Below are positions 45,955 through 57,723 of a DNA stretch of 64,000 nucleotides, in pieces. Under the pieces are notes generated by a model that was given only the letters and a program-made list of their open reading frames with translations, made no database searches and was not told where the DNA came from. The position numbers and the translations under genes were made by a program. Source of the stretch: Corynespora cassiicola (taxonomy: Eukaryota; Ascomycota; Dothideomycetes; Pleosporales; Corynesporascaceae); the NCBI GenBank assembly GCA_022059125.1, contig JAEUWY010000006.1:1798001-1862000 (forward strand), read 5' to 3'. Positions within the stretch are counted from its first letter, which is position 1. Each line of letters starts with the position of its first letter.

Positions 45955-46965
45955 ATGTCGTCTTCTTTAATGGGAGGAATTGTCACCCTCCTTAAGAACA
46001 AATGGATCTCTCCGCCCAAACCTGTCACCGAATCCTATTCAGGCAGAAACATCATTGTTACAGGATCAACATCTGGCATTGGACTTGAAGCAGTGGTCAA
46101 ATTTGCTGCGCTGGGAGCGTCAAAGATTATCATTGCTGCACGGGATGTAGAAAGGGGGGAGATGGCCAAGGCGCAGATCGAGTCTCGTACTGGAAAAAAG
46201 GGCGTTTTGGAAGTATGGGAGCTCGATATGGCTTCCTACGAAAGCGTTGTCTCGTTTGCAAAACGAGCACAATCCCTTGACCACCTCGATATCGCCGTCC
46301 TCAATGCTGGTATTCGTCGAAATAGCTACACGCTGAAGAAGCATGGCTGGGAAGAAGATATCCAAGTAAATACTCTTTCCACAACGCTCTTGGCCATATT
46401 GATTCTTCCAAAACTCAAGGAATCAAAACGGTATACCGGCAAAACTCCGATCCTCGAATTCACAAGCTCAGGCCTTCACCAGAAAGCCCTTATCAGCCCA
46501 GAAGTCGCAAAAGAGCCGAACATACTTCAATACTATAATACGAAAGAGAACTTTAAGGGAGGGAGTCAATACAAGTTTACAAAACTCTTCTTAATGTATG
46601 CAACGAACGAATTAGCAGCCCACATGTCTTCAGGAGATGTGATCATCACCTCCATCGGCCCTGGCTTGGTCAAGACAGAGCTTACGCGGGACTATAAATT
46701 CCCGGGGGCCAAGCTGGCGTTGGCCTTCGTCGGTGCGATCTTTATGCGCTCGCCGAGCCAGGGAGCCAACTCCATTTTGAGTGGTACGACCCAGGGCGAG
46801 GCAGTACATGGCAGGTTTTGGCAGCACGATCAGATCCAGCCGCTTGCCCCGAGTGTTGCTGGCGAAGACATGAGGAGACTAGGTCTTCGGGTGTGGAATG
46901 AGATTGTACAGGTGTTGGAAATTGATGTACCTGAGGTCACAGAAACGCTCAAATCGATCATGTAG
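45955..46965 (+). CDS. Short-chain dehydrogenase/reductase
   Basis: A single exon of 336 residues. The Rossmann nucleotide motif is TGSTSGIG (about residues 36-43), followed by AARD at the second strand, LDMASYESV, and the NAG motif in VLNAGI. The catalytic serine region is EFTSSGLH and the Tyr/Lys pair is YKFTK (about residues 206-210), so the active site is complete. The architecture resembles fungal retinol dehydrogenase/WW-domain oxidoreductase-like SDRs that use NADP(H). It lacks a signal peptide. The substrate cannot be inferred. The gene shares its upstream region with LSM1 and lies ahead of APP1 in the same direction, with no sign of a biosynthetic cluster. Confidence 0.88.
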   Translation: MSSSLMGGIVTLLKNKWISPPKPVTESYSGRNIIVTGSTSGIGLEAVVKFAALGASKIIIAARDVERGEMAKAQIESRTGKKGVLEVWELDMASYESVVSFAKRAQSLDHLDIAVLNAGIRRNSYTLKKHGWEEDIQVNTLSTTLLAILILPKLKESKRYTGKTPILEFTSSGLHQKALISPEVAKEPNILQYYNTKENFKGGSQYKFTKLFLMYATNELAAHMSSGDVIITSIGPGLVKTELTRDYKFPGAKLALAFVGAIFMRSPSQGANSILSGTTQGEAVHGRFWQHDQIQPLAPSVAGEDMRRLGLRVWNEIVQVLEIDVPEVTETLKSIM

Positions 46966-47363
46966 GAAAAAAGAGTGGCTCCACTTGAGATTATCAGGGG
47001 TACATGGAACGTACATAGTCTACTCTCGCTAGGCTGTCCACTGATAGAGTTTGGGACAAAGTACAAAGAAGTTCATTAATATTTCAGATCGTTTTTTTTC
47101 GGTGTTCCAACCCAAGTCAGCAGTAAATGATATCCTGCATAATAATTCAAGCATCTTGTAATTCGGTGGCATATGTTCTCAACAAGTCAGATATTGAACG
47201 TTCTGGGCCCGGCGCACGGTCCAGAAGTTGGGGAGTGGGAATGATGTAACGGCTCCGTCGAAGCTTCGTCGTGCCGCATCGCCCACCCTCACACCCCTGC
47301 TCACCCTCGTGCCTCTACTCAGCTATTCTTTGCCAGCGACAGACTCGGTGTGCGTTCATTTGA
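46966..47363. other. Intergenic between SDR and APP1 genes
   Basis: Terminator of the SDR gene and promoter of the APP1 gene. Nothing else seen. Confidence 0.5.
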
Positions 47364-50300
47364 ATGCCTAAGCCTCCGGTCCGCCGCAGGTCCTTCGCTC
47401 GTTGGCCCCTTACACTCCTTCGTCATCTCCCCCGACAGCGCGCCCGCCAGTGGATCCGCCCCCTTCTCGACAAGTTCCACCTCGAGACGCTCCCTTCGCT
47501 CAAACATCGCACCCAGTCGCGTATATATAGATACATCCTATACCACCAGGCCCGGAAGCTTAAGCGGAAGCCCGGCATCTTACAGCGGTTACGCGGCCAC
47601 ACCAGGCAGCTCCTAGGCACCAACTACCTTGAAAATGAGGTGCGCGTGAGGAGGCGGAAGTTGACACACGGTTTAGACGCATCGCGCTCAGGAAAGAAAG
47701 CAATGAGTTATCAAGACAGCTATGCGCAGCGGGAGCCCGGCGCACGTAGGAAGAAGCTGGCGGGGTACCTGAAGGCTGCAAACGAGTTGCGCCAGAGTTA
47801 CCAGCAGCAGTATGCCCAGGGCTGGAATAGGAGGGATATGACCTATGACTACGAAGATGATACCCCGGGCGCCTTTCCAGACGCCGCTGTTGTGCGCAGT
47901 GGAGAGGAGGAAATGATATTATTCCCTAGCTATGCTAGGAAGCACGTCAAGAGAAAGGTAAGTAAGCCACACGGCCGGTTGACATGATCATGCTAACCCA
48001 ACCAGCCTGAAGCAGTGCCTGGCACCATTCAGGAAGCCCCTGGCGACGGTCGCGACGTACGAGACTCTAGCGGTGCCGGCGACGCAGAATTTTGGAAGCA
48101 ACAATGGGACAACTACGAGGATGACAACGCCGTGGTCGACGTGGACGTACGAGGATGGATATATTCACCACACAAAGGCCAGATGTCTAGGAAACAAAGA
48201 GTATCGCTCGGCATCGTCCGGCATCTCGTCGGAATCCAAGCACCGCCTGCTGGCGCCAAAACAGGGAGCGCATCTCCCAGTCCCTTGGGCAGTCGAGATC
48301 CGAGTCCAGGCCAACTCAGTCACCATGAGAGATCCCAGGTCCGGCAATCGCAACGCGATGAACTCCTCACCGCAAAAGAGGCAGAGGAGATTCTGAGACG
48401 TGGCGAAAAAGAGGCTGAAATGGCTGCTAAGGGCGCCTATAGTGAGAAGCCCGCACCTGGAAGCGATGACAACACAAAGCTATATCGAGCCGAGAGTCGT
48501 GACAGTGTCCGAACACAAGAGTCGCGAGGAAATATGCGAACACATCAATTGTCTCGTGCGGCCTCTAACAGCTCAATGAGGAGTGAGGACAACATTACGC
48601 CCCTACAAAAACGAGCATCCTGGAACCAACCCGCAGATATGAGTGCCACAGAACTGGCTGAAGCGAATGGGCGCCTATTGGCAAGAGTCCGACATTTTCT
48701 AGCAATTCCGATGGCGAATACGCCTATAAGCGTATTCTTCTACAATAATGAAATCTCAAAGCAGCGTACCGTGTATACAAATCCTTCGGGCCATTTTAGT
48801 ATCACGGCTGCATTGGACTTCGTACCCACCCATATCCGTATTCTTGCATCTGAGAGTCTCTCTGCAACAGAGGAGATCATCATCACTGAGTCGCAAGGTA
48901 TCAGTGTCATAAGTGACATTGACGACACTATAAAGCACTCTGCCATCAGCAGCGGTGCAAGGGAGATTTTCCGGAGCGCTTTCATTCGAGATTTGGGAGA
49001 TCTCACCATTGACGGCGTCAAAGAGTGGTACAATCGCATGGCCGAAATGGGAGTAAAATTCCATTACGTCTCAAACTCACCCTGGCAACTCTATCCTGTC
49101 ATCTCAAAGTACTTTTCCATAGCCGGTCTGCCACCAGGCTCTTTCCATTTGAAGCAGTACAGCGGTATGCTTCAGGGCATCTTTGAGCCCGTAGCTGAGC
49201 GGAAAAAAGGCACCCTCGATAAAATCGCGCGAGACTTTCCCGAAAGAAATTTCATCTTGATTGGGGACAGTGGAGAAGCCGACCTTGAAGTATACACCGA
49301 TTTCGTTTTAGAGAACCCTGGACGAGTCGTTGCTATTTTCATCAGAGACGTCACGACTACAGAAGAGACTGGATTCTTCGACTCGTCATTCGGATCGAAT
49401 CCAGCTCCTCAACGCCATGGTGGTGGCCGGAACGGAGGCGTTTCCAACCCAAGTCGGCTGGCAAACTCCTCGAGTAGTGAGGACACCGACGATCCGGAAT
49501 TGAGAGCGGCCATTGCAGCCTCACTTCGAGACATGGATGAAGACGATCGAAAGCATTCCAAGTCTCTTTTCCCTCCAGTACCCGAAGACCATCCGAATTT
49601 GAGACCAAGTCTTCCCCCGCGAAGATCAACACAGGCAATGGCCAACTTGATAGATCTTGACGAGGTGCCCGTGGAAAGACCAACAATACGACGTGTGAAC
49701 ACTGATAGCAATGCGGATGCGGATACGGATGGACACCGAGGTTCAATAGCTTCCACATCTAGCACCAAATCCGCACCTCCGCCGCCCAGAAAGCCAGTCG
49801 CCCTCCGCAGTGCCTCTGGCGAATCACCAGCTCCGTCTCCATCCACCTCAAAGGCCGCACCTCCTCCACCTAAACCTCGCCACCTCTCCTCGTCCGTCCA
49901 CCAAGCCAGCCCCCTATCCGAACAAACCTCCACCTCCAACCCCCCGCCCAAACCCCCTGTTGGCCCCAAACCTACCCTTAACTCCCAACAAACCTACGCC
50001 TCCATGGCCCGCGACAAACTCTCCTCCGTCTACAACAACCTCCCTTCCGCATCCTCCTACCTCCAACCCGCCCCATCCTCCCAAGAATCCCCCGCCCAGT
50101 CCGCCCAGGGCATTAAGAAACCCGCCCCTCCGCCCCCACCCCCTCCCCGCCGCGGCATAACAACCTACCCCGTTGCAGCCGCCTCCTACGTAGGTTCCAA
50201 AGCGAACTCCGCCTGGCAGAACGCACCAAACATGCCGCACCCCTCGCTCCCGCACCGCAACCCTGCGCCCCAGAACCAGCAGCCGTTTTCCACCACCGCC

Positions 50301-50573
50301 GCCGTCGGCGCCCAGAGAACGAATACCGGCTCGTCGCTCGGCATGAATGGGGCGAATGGAGGGCAGGGTGGGGATGGCGCGCAGTATGTAAATAAGCGCG
50401 AGCAGCTTTGGAGGCAGAGGTGGGCGAGGGCGGAGCAGGTGTTGGGGGACAAGGGGGTGATGCTTAGGAGTTGGAGGGTGGGTGGGGATGTGGTGGGGGA
50501 GGCGGAGAGGTTGATTAGAGAGGTGGGGGAGAGGCAGAAGAGGAATGGGAGTGGGAATGGGAATAGGAGGTAA
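47364..50573 (+). CDS. APP1: Actin patch protein / phosphatidate phosphatase APP1
   Basis: Two exons, 47364-47957 and 48006-50573, with a 48-nt intron (GTAAGT, branch GCTAAC, ACCAG), giving 1053 residues. APP1 is a magnesium-dependent phosphatidate phosphatase at cortical actin patches, acting in endocytic lipid turnover. The DxDxT catalytic motif is SDIDDTIKHS with Asp near residue 502; later motifs are FHYVSNSPWQLYP, LPPGSFHLKQYSG, KKGTLDKIARDFPERNFILIGDSGEADLEVY. The N-terminal 200 residues are very basic with an RRK-rich stretch. After the catalytic domain there is an acidic DDPELRAAIAASLRDMDED segment (about 690-708) that matches a ubiquitin-interacting motif pattern. The C-terminal 300 residues are proline-rich (APPPPRKP, PPPPPKPRHL, PPPPPPPRR), typical ligands for SH3 domains of endocytic proteins. 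The length is greater than yeast App1 (587 residues). Confidence 0.92.
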
Positions 50574-50835
50574 AAAGGAGTGTTTTGTTATTTTGAGCGA
50601 GTTGGGAGAGCTGTATGAGGAATATACACAGGACAGCGGTTGAGGAATTGATTTATTGATTGAGCGAATAGCAACATAATGAACGCACGCTTTTCTTGAA
50701 TTGAAGTGATGTGAATCTAAAAACTATCTAACTACCAATGGACCGTGATAGACCTGTCCGCCGCCCCATTTTCGTCTACGCCAACACGACTGGGTAATTT
50801 TTTTTGTATAATGACTTTTCTCTACTCGAGCCACT
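50574..50835. other. Short convergent intergenic
   Basis: 3' UTRs of APP1 and the lysine gene, 262 bp. Confidence 0.6.
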
Positions 50836-53800
50836 CTACACACCCCTCCGGCCACCAACCCTCTTCATCCCCTCCCTCATTCCCTCCGTAAGTTTCGGCT
50901 CCGGCAGGGCCTTCTCGCCCTTACCCTCTGGCCTTGGCATAAAGCCCAACTCAATAAGATAGCTCACATACACACCGACCGTCTCTTCCGTCACAGCACC
51001 GCCCTGGCTCCAATCCTGGCCCGTCCACGCGGCATCCTTCTTGAGGGAGTCGGCAGCATTGCGGTCGTCGAGTTCGGGGGCCTTTGTGTCGGCGGGCAGG
51101 TCACCGGTCACGAAGTGGTACAGGGGCAGTAGGGCGTGTTCTTCGCGGGTGCCGGAGCGGTCCGAGACGTAGGCCTCCATGTTCTTCTTCCACTGCGCGT
51201 ATTCGACCTGGGGCACGTTGTAGCCGAACTTCTCCAAGGCACCGAGGAAGGTGTTGAATGTGATGCGGGGGTGCGAGGTGATTTGTGCAACGGTGAGGGG
51301 CGATGCTGGGGGGTTCAAGGAGGTTGCGACGACGACGCGGGCAACGTGCGTAACGGGGACCATGTTGATGGTGTTGTTGATGTCTGGGCGCGACTTGAGC
51401 TGGATACAGCCCTTCAGGATACGGACGAGGAAGTCGTCTGTGTTTGTGGTTCCGGTCTGGGGGTCACCAGTCACGTATCCGGGGCGGATGACGCAGCCAT
51501 TGAGGCCCTTCAGGCCGGCCTGGCGCGTAATGTATTCTGCAGCCCACTTGCTTTGGCCATAACCAGTGCCGAGGCCCTTGCGTGAGCCTTCAAGATCATC
51601 GGCCTCCAGGACACCAGCGCCGCCTTCAGACAGGCTCTTTTCGGAGACCTTGACGAAGTAATCTGTGTCCAAAGTGGAGGTTGAGCTGACCAGCCCAAAG
51701 TTCTTAGGCTTGCCCACAGCGCAGAGGGCCAAGGCAGTCATTGTGCTCAGAACGTTTGGCGCACGGAGGCGCGAGTATGGCAAGACCCAATGGACCAACG
51801 CACCGTTGTGGATCACAACGTCCACTGAATCAGCCAATCCGTTCCAGACATCAGGAGCAAGGCCAAAGTTGGTCTTCTCCAGATCACCAGTTAGAGCCTG
51901 GACGCGAGAAGACCAGTCATCTTCCCAAATACCATAGGCCTGGCATGTCTCGCGCACACGGCCAAGAGCGGCTTCCGCATCCTTGGCTCTGACCAATATG
52001 GTGACCTTTCCAGGGCGGGAGAGCAAGTCCCTCAGTACGTAGGCACCGAGGAAACCAGTGGCTCCAGTCAAGAAGGTATGTATCTCCTCTCCAGGCTTGA
52101 GAGGCTCCCTAGTTTTGAATTCGGTGAGCTGCTTTGCCAAGTCGCGGGCATCGGCGCTGTAGTCCTCGTCTTCCGGATCGTCGTCGATTGCTTCGGCGGT
52201 GTCGAGACGCAGACCGATGGGATCCTGGGCCTGATCAATACAAGCGGCGAAGCCACGTAGTGTAGGGTATTGGAAAATGGTGTTCATCGGAACGTCAATG
52301 TCCTTCCACTGTTGACGGAGCTTAAAGAAGAGCTGCTGCGCAATGATACTGTGGCCACCAAGGTCAAAGAAGGAATCACTGCCGCTGATGCTTTCGGCAG
52401 AGACACCACGATCTCCCAGGAGCTCGGCCCAGATGCCGGCGAGGGTCTTTTCGGTAGGCGTAAGAGCCTTGCCAAGCTGCGATGGGCGTCTGGCACCAGC
52501 AGCAGCCAGTTCTAAGTAAAGGTCAGCAACAAGAATGAATACATGATCAAATCCGTTACTTACGCGCTGGCTCAGGGAAAGGCAAGGCAGGCTTGTCAAT
52601 CTTGCCGTTGGGGTTGAGAGGGAATCGAACAAGAGGCACTAGAACCGAAGGGACGGCGTATGCTGGCAACTTCTTCTTCAAGTGTTCTCGGACATCGTCG
52701 CGGAGATACTTGAAACGCTTCAGCATGCCCACCATGGATGTGTCTTCGGTGATACTCTCGGTAGCGCCACGCTCTTCAAGCCACTGGAACCATCGCTTCA
52801 TTTCGGGAACGATGTAGCTGACAAGGGTAGGCTCCTCGTATGCATCACGCTTGAGCAGCGTAGTGTTCTCACGGACGAGAGGGTGTGCAGCGAGATGGGA
52901 ATCGATTTCACCCAGTTCAATACGGAATCCACGAATCTTGACCTGCGAATCAACACGTCCAGTGCAGTGCACGTTGCCGTCTGGTCCGTACTTGAAGTTG
53001 TCAGCTTTGCCTTTGAGGTACTAGAAATGCGCTTACATGTCCCAAATCTCCGGAACGGTACAGCCTATCGCGTGGGCCCTTGTAGAATTCTCTCCATGGC
53101 TCGGCGGCTCCCTGGCTTTCAACCTTCTGGTTGTCTTCCTCGGCCCATTTCTTGGGGTCCACGAACCAATTCTCAACAAACTTGGTCGCAGTGAGGTCAG
53201 GCAATCCAAGGTACTCTTCTGCGAGACCTCCAGCGCGCACGTAGATTTCACCGCTCTGGCCGACCGGGCAAATCTTGTTGCGGTCTTCACGATCAACCAC
53301 AAGAAGTTGGACATTGTTCATACCGCGACCGGCTGGAATGACTTCTCCCAGAGTGTCCAAGAAATCAGGCGCCTCGCTCTGGCTGGGGACTTCGTAGTAA
53401 CTGACGGCTCTCTGGGTCTCGGTTGTGCCATACATGTTTACAATCCTGACATTGGGAGCAAGGGCCTGCAACCTTCTGCAGTCTCGCTTGATTAGAAGAT
53501 CGCCGACGAAGAAGGAGTGGTGTAGGCTGGGAAATACGGCCGAGGCTCCTCCAACCAAGATTTGACCCATGGCTGGGGTCAGATGGGTCACCGTTGCCTG
53601 GTAACGCCTCATCCATTCGGCCAGCTTCTCGTGTTGAATATCTTCCTTGCTGGGAACCAATAGCTGAGCGCCCAAGAACAGTGGGGTAAAGATGTCACGC
53701 TGGATCGGGTCGTGGGCGATACCAGAGAGCATAGTAAACTTGTCGTTTTCAGACAAGCCAAACCTTTCGGCCATCCAGGGGAAGTAGTGGGTCAAGGAGA

Positions 53801-54519
53801 AGTGACGGCCCTTTACACCCTTAGGGCGACCCTCTGAACCCGAGGTGAAAGATAGAGTGGGCGTCGAATCTGGGCCAACCAATACTCCTGGGAGCTCCGA
53901 CTTGAGGCTCTGTTGGTCGTCCAGGCAGTCCTTGCCATCCTTGGCGCCTCCAACAAGAGTACCATCGTCCTTCAATTCCAGGGCTGGGACCTCTGTCCTC
54001 AGGTCGAGGTTCTCCGCAATGTAGTTCCGGACTATGTCAGATAAAGGTCCTGCTTCCCGAGTTGCCTTGTCGATGACTACGAGGGCGCGCGGCTGGGATA
54101 CTTCAAGGTAAATGTTCTGGCGGTCTGGGGGGTACCTGACAAATTGGTGAGCTCGAGGAGATGTCAGGAGTTGAAGTGACTTACAAGGGGTCAAGAACTG
54201 AGAATGTGGCTCCTGCAGCCAGCACGGCCATGATTGCGACGACCAAGTCCACACCGCGGTGAGCAAAGATCATGACAACCTCGCCCCTCTGAATGCCAGA
54301 CTGCACAAAGTGGTGAGACAGCGTGCATGTTGCCTCGAATATTTGCTTGTATGTGAACCTGCGCTCCCGATTCTTGCTGGTAGCTGTCTCGACGACGCAG
54401 GCGCGGTCGGGGTGTTTGCGCGCGTTTGCAGCAAATATTTCATGAATTGGACCCTTGAAATCTGACCATTTTAGATCCGCCGTGGGATCGGGGATATCTG
54501 GGGTGGCAGTCGAGCCCAT
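50836..54519 (-). CDS. LYS2: L-2-aminoadipate reductase (alpha-aminoadipate pathway)
   Basis: Four exons on the minus strand: 54519-54185, 54135-53037, 52990-52564 and 52511-50836, giving 1178 residues. The enzyme activates, tethers and reduces L-2-aminoadipate to its semialdehyde with ATP and NADPH, the committed fungal step of lysine synthesis. Domain order is adenylation, carrier, reductase. Adenylation motifs: [19 protein letters not shown] (the P-loop-like A3 core), [12 protein letters not shown] (A5), RSGDLGHYG and [20 protein letters not shown] (A7-A8, completed only after splicing intron 2) and [12 protein letters not shown] (A10 lysine). The carrier serine is in [13 protein letters not shown] at about residue 675. 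The reductase has the [12 protein letters not shown] nucleotide loop and YGQSKWAAE with the Tyr-xxx-Lys pair. The start at 54519 is the first ATG. TGACTCG (54679-54685), near the amino-acid-control consensus, lies upstream. It needs a phosphopantetheinyl transferase elsewhere. Confidence 0.95.
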
Positions 54520-55173
54520 TGTTGCGCTCAATGGCGTGCTCTCAGAGATGTAGGAAATTCTATGGCGGGGTCACGGTGACTGTGCGGGGCCTCTACACAG
54601 CGGAAAGAAGGACAATTGAATCGGGTTCAGACGAGAAAAAAGGGAGTTTGTGCAAAGGGGACTGGCCTGGACTCGGGATGACTCGAGGGGTCCAAATTGT
54701 GACAGGGAAAAAGGAAAAGGCGGGCAAAATGACGCATCCACGGGCATGCCACTTACCGCGGCGTCGACTCATGCGACATCGGGCCCAAAAATCTGGGGTT
54801 GGCCGGCGCTTTGGTTTCGCCGGCGCCCGCCCGCCTCAGCCCTACCCTAGTCCACCACCGCAGGCTGCTGTCGCGCGACGTGAACGTGATAGCCGCGATC
54901 GTCTCTGCGCCTGGCTGACTGTGGTTCGCTGTGCCTTTGCAGCGACTTTGTACTTCTTGTCGCTCCTTTCTCCCGCTTTCTTCCCGCCCTTTCTTGCCTG
55001 CTCTCTCCCTGCTGCGTCAACACCTGTCCAGCCGCGTAACCCAGGGGGCCTTTTCCGCGCCGTCGTGTACAAATATTACCCACCTTATCTCCGCTCCTTC
55101 AGAGACCCATCCAAGCCTCCAATGCCACCTTGACTAACATCCCTCGCTCCCTCCCAGTTCTGCGACCGCCAAA
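54520..55173. promoter_or_regulatory. Bidirectional promoter of lysine gene and type II membrane protein
   Basis: 654 bp between divergent start codons. TGACTCG (54679-54685) and TGACGCA (near 54730) resemble the CPC1/Gcn4 general amino-acid control site but each differs from consensus, so this is only suggestive. Confidence 0.35.
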
Positions 55174-57120
55174 ATGCCCGTCCAGCGCACCTGTTTCGGC
55201 ACCCCGGTGGCGTTGCAGATGCCACCGCGCCGTTTCCAGCTACTCTTCGCCCTCATTCTGTTCCTCGTCGTGACCTTGGGCTTGTATGGACCGCCATCCT
55301 CATCCGAACTTCCCTCGTACGACCAAGTAAAGGAATCACTCAAGAATCCTCACATTCCAGACCTCCCAGAGCTGCCCAAACTCCCCGAGCTCCCTTCTGT
55401 GCACAGTCCCTTCGGCCCCTCCGCTCATCGCCCGCCTGCCCAGCCCAACAGCACCGCATCGAGCTCGTACCGCGCCATTGAATGGTTTTCCGATTTCAAG
55501 TGGCGGAATCCCTTCTCTTCGTCCGTCACTCTCGACGAGAACCGCGCCGTACTCCCGCCGCTGAAGGAGCGAGCACCCATCTACACATACTATGAGGCAA
55601 AGGGAAAGCAAGAGAAGGCTGTGTCCGAGGCAGAGAATAGGCTAATTCTGGCATGGCGGAGAGCATGGTGGGCGCAGGGTTTCAAGCCGCAGGTTCTGTC
55701 TCGCGCAGAATCCATGGGCCACCCTCTCTACCAGACCGTTCAGCGCCTAAAGCTTGACACGAAAGTCGAGCTGGAGCTCATGCGCTGGCTTGCCTGGGAT
55801 CACATGGGAGGCGGAATTCTCACCAATTGGCTGGCGCTACCTATGGCGAAGCATGACAACTCCATGCTGTCATTCCTGCGCCGCAAGGAGTATCCCAAAC
55901 TGTCTCGCGTCGAATCGCTGCAAACCGCCATTTTCTACGGCGAGGGAGGCGTTGTCAAGGCTGCTCTCAAAAAGGCACTCGAGAATGAGCTGCTCAAAAA
56001 TGTGACTGCCAACAAGGACAAGCTATCGGAACTAGCAAAGAAGGAGGGCGGGCTCATGGTCAACCTCCTGGGATCGGCCGACATTACGGTCGATTCCAAG
56101 GCCAACGGCATTGCCTACTACTCCACCGAGGTCATTGCCACCCAATACAAGACGCTGGCGGACAAGTTCACCAACACCACCCAAGTCGAAGGACTAGACA
56201 TGCTCGCCACCCTCATCAACTCGCATCTTCACCTTACCTTCCAGGAGAACCACCCGGACGGCATCGCAATTGCAAAACCTCTTCCTGAGCATACCACTGC
56301 GCTCATGTATGAAGCGACTGAGATTGGAAGAAACCTCACTCAGTGTCCGACTAGCCCGATACCCAAATCTTGCCCCCCGAACCGCTCCAAATGTACGCCC
56401 TGCGACCCCGAGAAAACCATGAATTTGCAACTCATGCCTGCATTCAAAAATGCATCCTCTCTGTTCACAATCGGCACCGTTCCCCATCCGTACACGCTCA
56501 ACTCTCTCCACTACACCCGCGACACTCTCGACGGCGACTTTTTGCGCACCAAGGCCGAGCGCAACCTCTGGATCACGGAACTCACCAAGGACCTCATCGG
56601 CGAAGGCCACAGCGCCTCGGCCGGCATCGTGCCCTTCAAGGAGGCCGTCGCCGCCCCTGAGGGTCCCGTGACCTCCCTCTGGCTCACAGCTGAGCGCCCC
56701 ACTCAGGCGGACTTGGACTGGATCTTCGGTTTCAACATCCCTCAATCCGCAGCTCCCAAGGATGCGAATACCGAAGACAAGGAGAAGCTCGAAATCACCG
56801 TCTTCCCGCGCCCGGCGGAGCCAAAGCCCATTGAAGGCGTCGACGTCCCCGAGGACCGCTGGGTCGCCAACGAGGCAGAGCGCTTGCGCAAGGCACGCGA
56901 GGCAATCAAGAGCAAGGACCGCCGTATGGGGGAGATTGTCGACATGGTGGAGAAGTGGAACCTGGTGGATACCGAGGCGTGGATGTTCGCGAGGGCCTTT
57001 TCTGCCAGAAGGAGGCAGGAGAGGAAGGTGTGGGAGGAGGAAGAGGGCAAATTTGCGGGGTCGGAGAGGAAGGCAGGTATGGGTGGGAGTGGAGGTAGGT
57101 GGATAGATCGGTTTGTGTGA
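55174..57120 (+). CDS. Conserved fungal type II membrane protein, unknown function
   Basis: A single exon of 648 residues. A short basic N-terminus (MPPRRFQ, an internal Met16 being an alternative start) precedes one hydrophobic helix (about residues 22-40), then a Ser/Pro linker and a large luminal or extracellular domain, so a type II Golgi or ER membrane protein is likely. Blocks that look conserved include ENRLILAWRRAWWAQGF, ESMGHPLYQT, DHMGGGILTNWLALPMA and the cysteine-containing CPPNRSKCTPC segment. The WRRAWWAQGFKP and HPLY pattern recalls glycosyltransferase-like proteins, but no clear DxD site was identified, so I leave the function open. Several N-glycosylation sequons occur (NVT, NTT, NAS, NLT). 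The C-terminus is acidic/basic and rich in charged residues. Confidence 0.72.
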   Translation: MPVQRTCFGTPVALQMPPRRFQLLFALILFLVVTLGLYGPPSSSELPSYDQVKESLKNPHIPDLPELPKLPELPSVHSPFGPSAHRPPAQPNSTASSSYRAIEWFSDFKWRNPFSSSVTLDENRAVLPPLKERAPIYTYYEAKGKQEKAVSEAENRLILAWRRAWWAQGFKPQVLSRAESMGHPLYQTVQRLKLDTKVELELMRWLAWDHMGGGILTNWLALPMAKHDNSMLSFLRRKEYPKLSRVESLQTAIFYGEGGVVKAALKKALENELLKNVTANKDKLSELAKKEGGLMVNLLGSADITVDSKANGIAYYSTEVIATQYKTLADKFTNTTQVEGLDMLATLINSHLHLTFQENHPDGIAIAKPLPEHTTALMYEATEIGRNLTQCPTSPIPKSCPPNRSKCTPCDPEKTMNLQLMPAFKNASSLFTIGTVPHPYTLNSLHYTRDTLDGDFLRTKAERNLWITELTKDLIGEGHSASAGIVPFKEAVAAPEGPVTSLWLTAERPTQADLDWIFGFNIPQSAAPKDANTEDKEKLEITVFPRPAEPKPIEGVDVPEDRWVANEAERLRKAREAIKSKDRRMGEIVDMVEKWNLVDTEAWMFARAFSARRRQERKVWEEEEGKFAGSERKAGMGGSGGRWIDRFV

Positions 57121-57723
57121 TCCTGTGGTGGTTGTGGATGAGAGATGAGATGTGCATGCATAGCTAGGAGTTGGGCGCTGGTGGGCTGGTGAGTGGCGTA
57201 TAGTCTGCTCGTTAGATATCAGGACTTTCCTTCTTTTTTTTTCTCACTTCCTTTCCAGCGGCATGTTTGCCGCATCATGGCATAGACATTCAGAAGCCAG
57301 ACCAGACTGCATGCAATCCAAGATAGTCCGGCCATCAATATAGACATTATGCATTCAGTGTTCCTGTACGATATGTAGCTATTACAAGTATGTATTCATG
57401 CACCCGTCGTTCCAACCCCCTTCGCTCCGCTCAACACTCCACAATGTATCTCCGACTGCACAAAGAAGCACATCCACCCTTCCCCATCGGTACCCCTCCC
57501 CCCCTTGTGCCGTGCAAAAGAACACATGGCCACGGGTATGTATACGCACACCAGCCCCGACCAAACACCCACCTCGCACCCCAAACCGAGGCAGAGGGCG
57601 AAAAAAAAGGAACAGAAAGCACAAACCCAATCCTTTCCTTTTGCCGCACAAATCCTCCACTCTACTCGGGCTCGTCACTTCTCCACCACTCACTCACCCA
57701 CCCACCCACACCCTCCGCACATG
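57121..57723. other. Convergent intergenic, low complexity
   Basis: 3' regions of the type II membrane protein and the large disordered protein. C-rich, CT-biased sequence. No gene seen. Confidence 0.5.
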
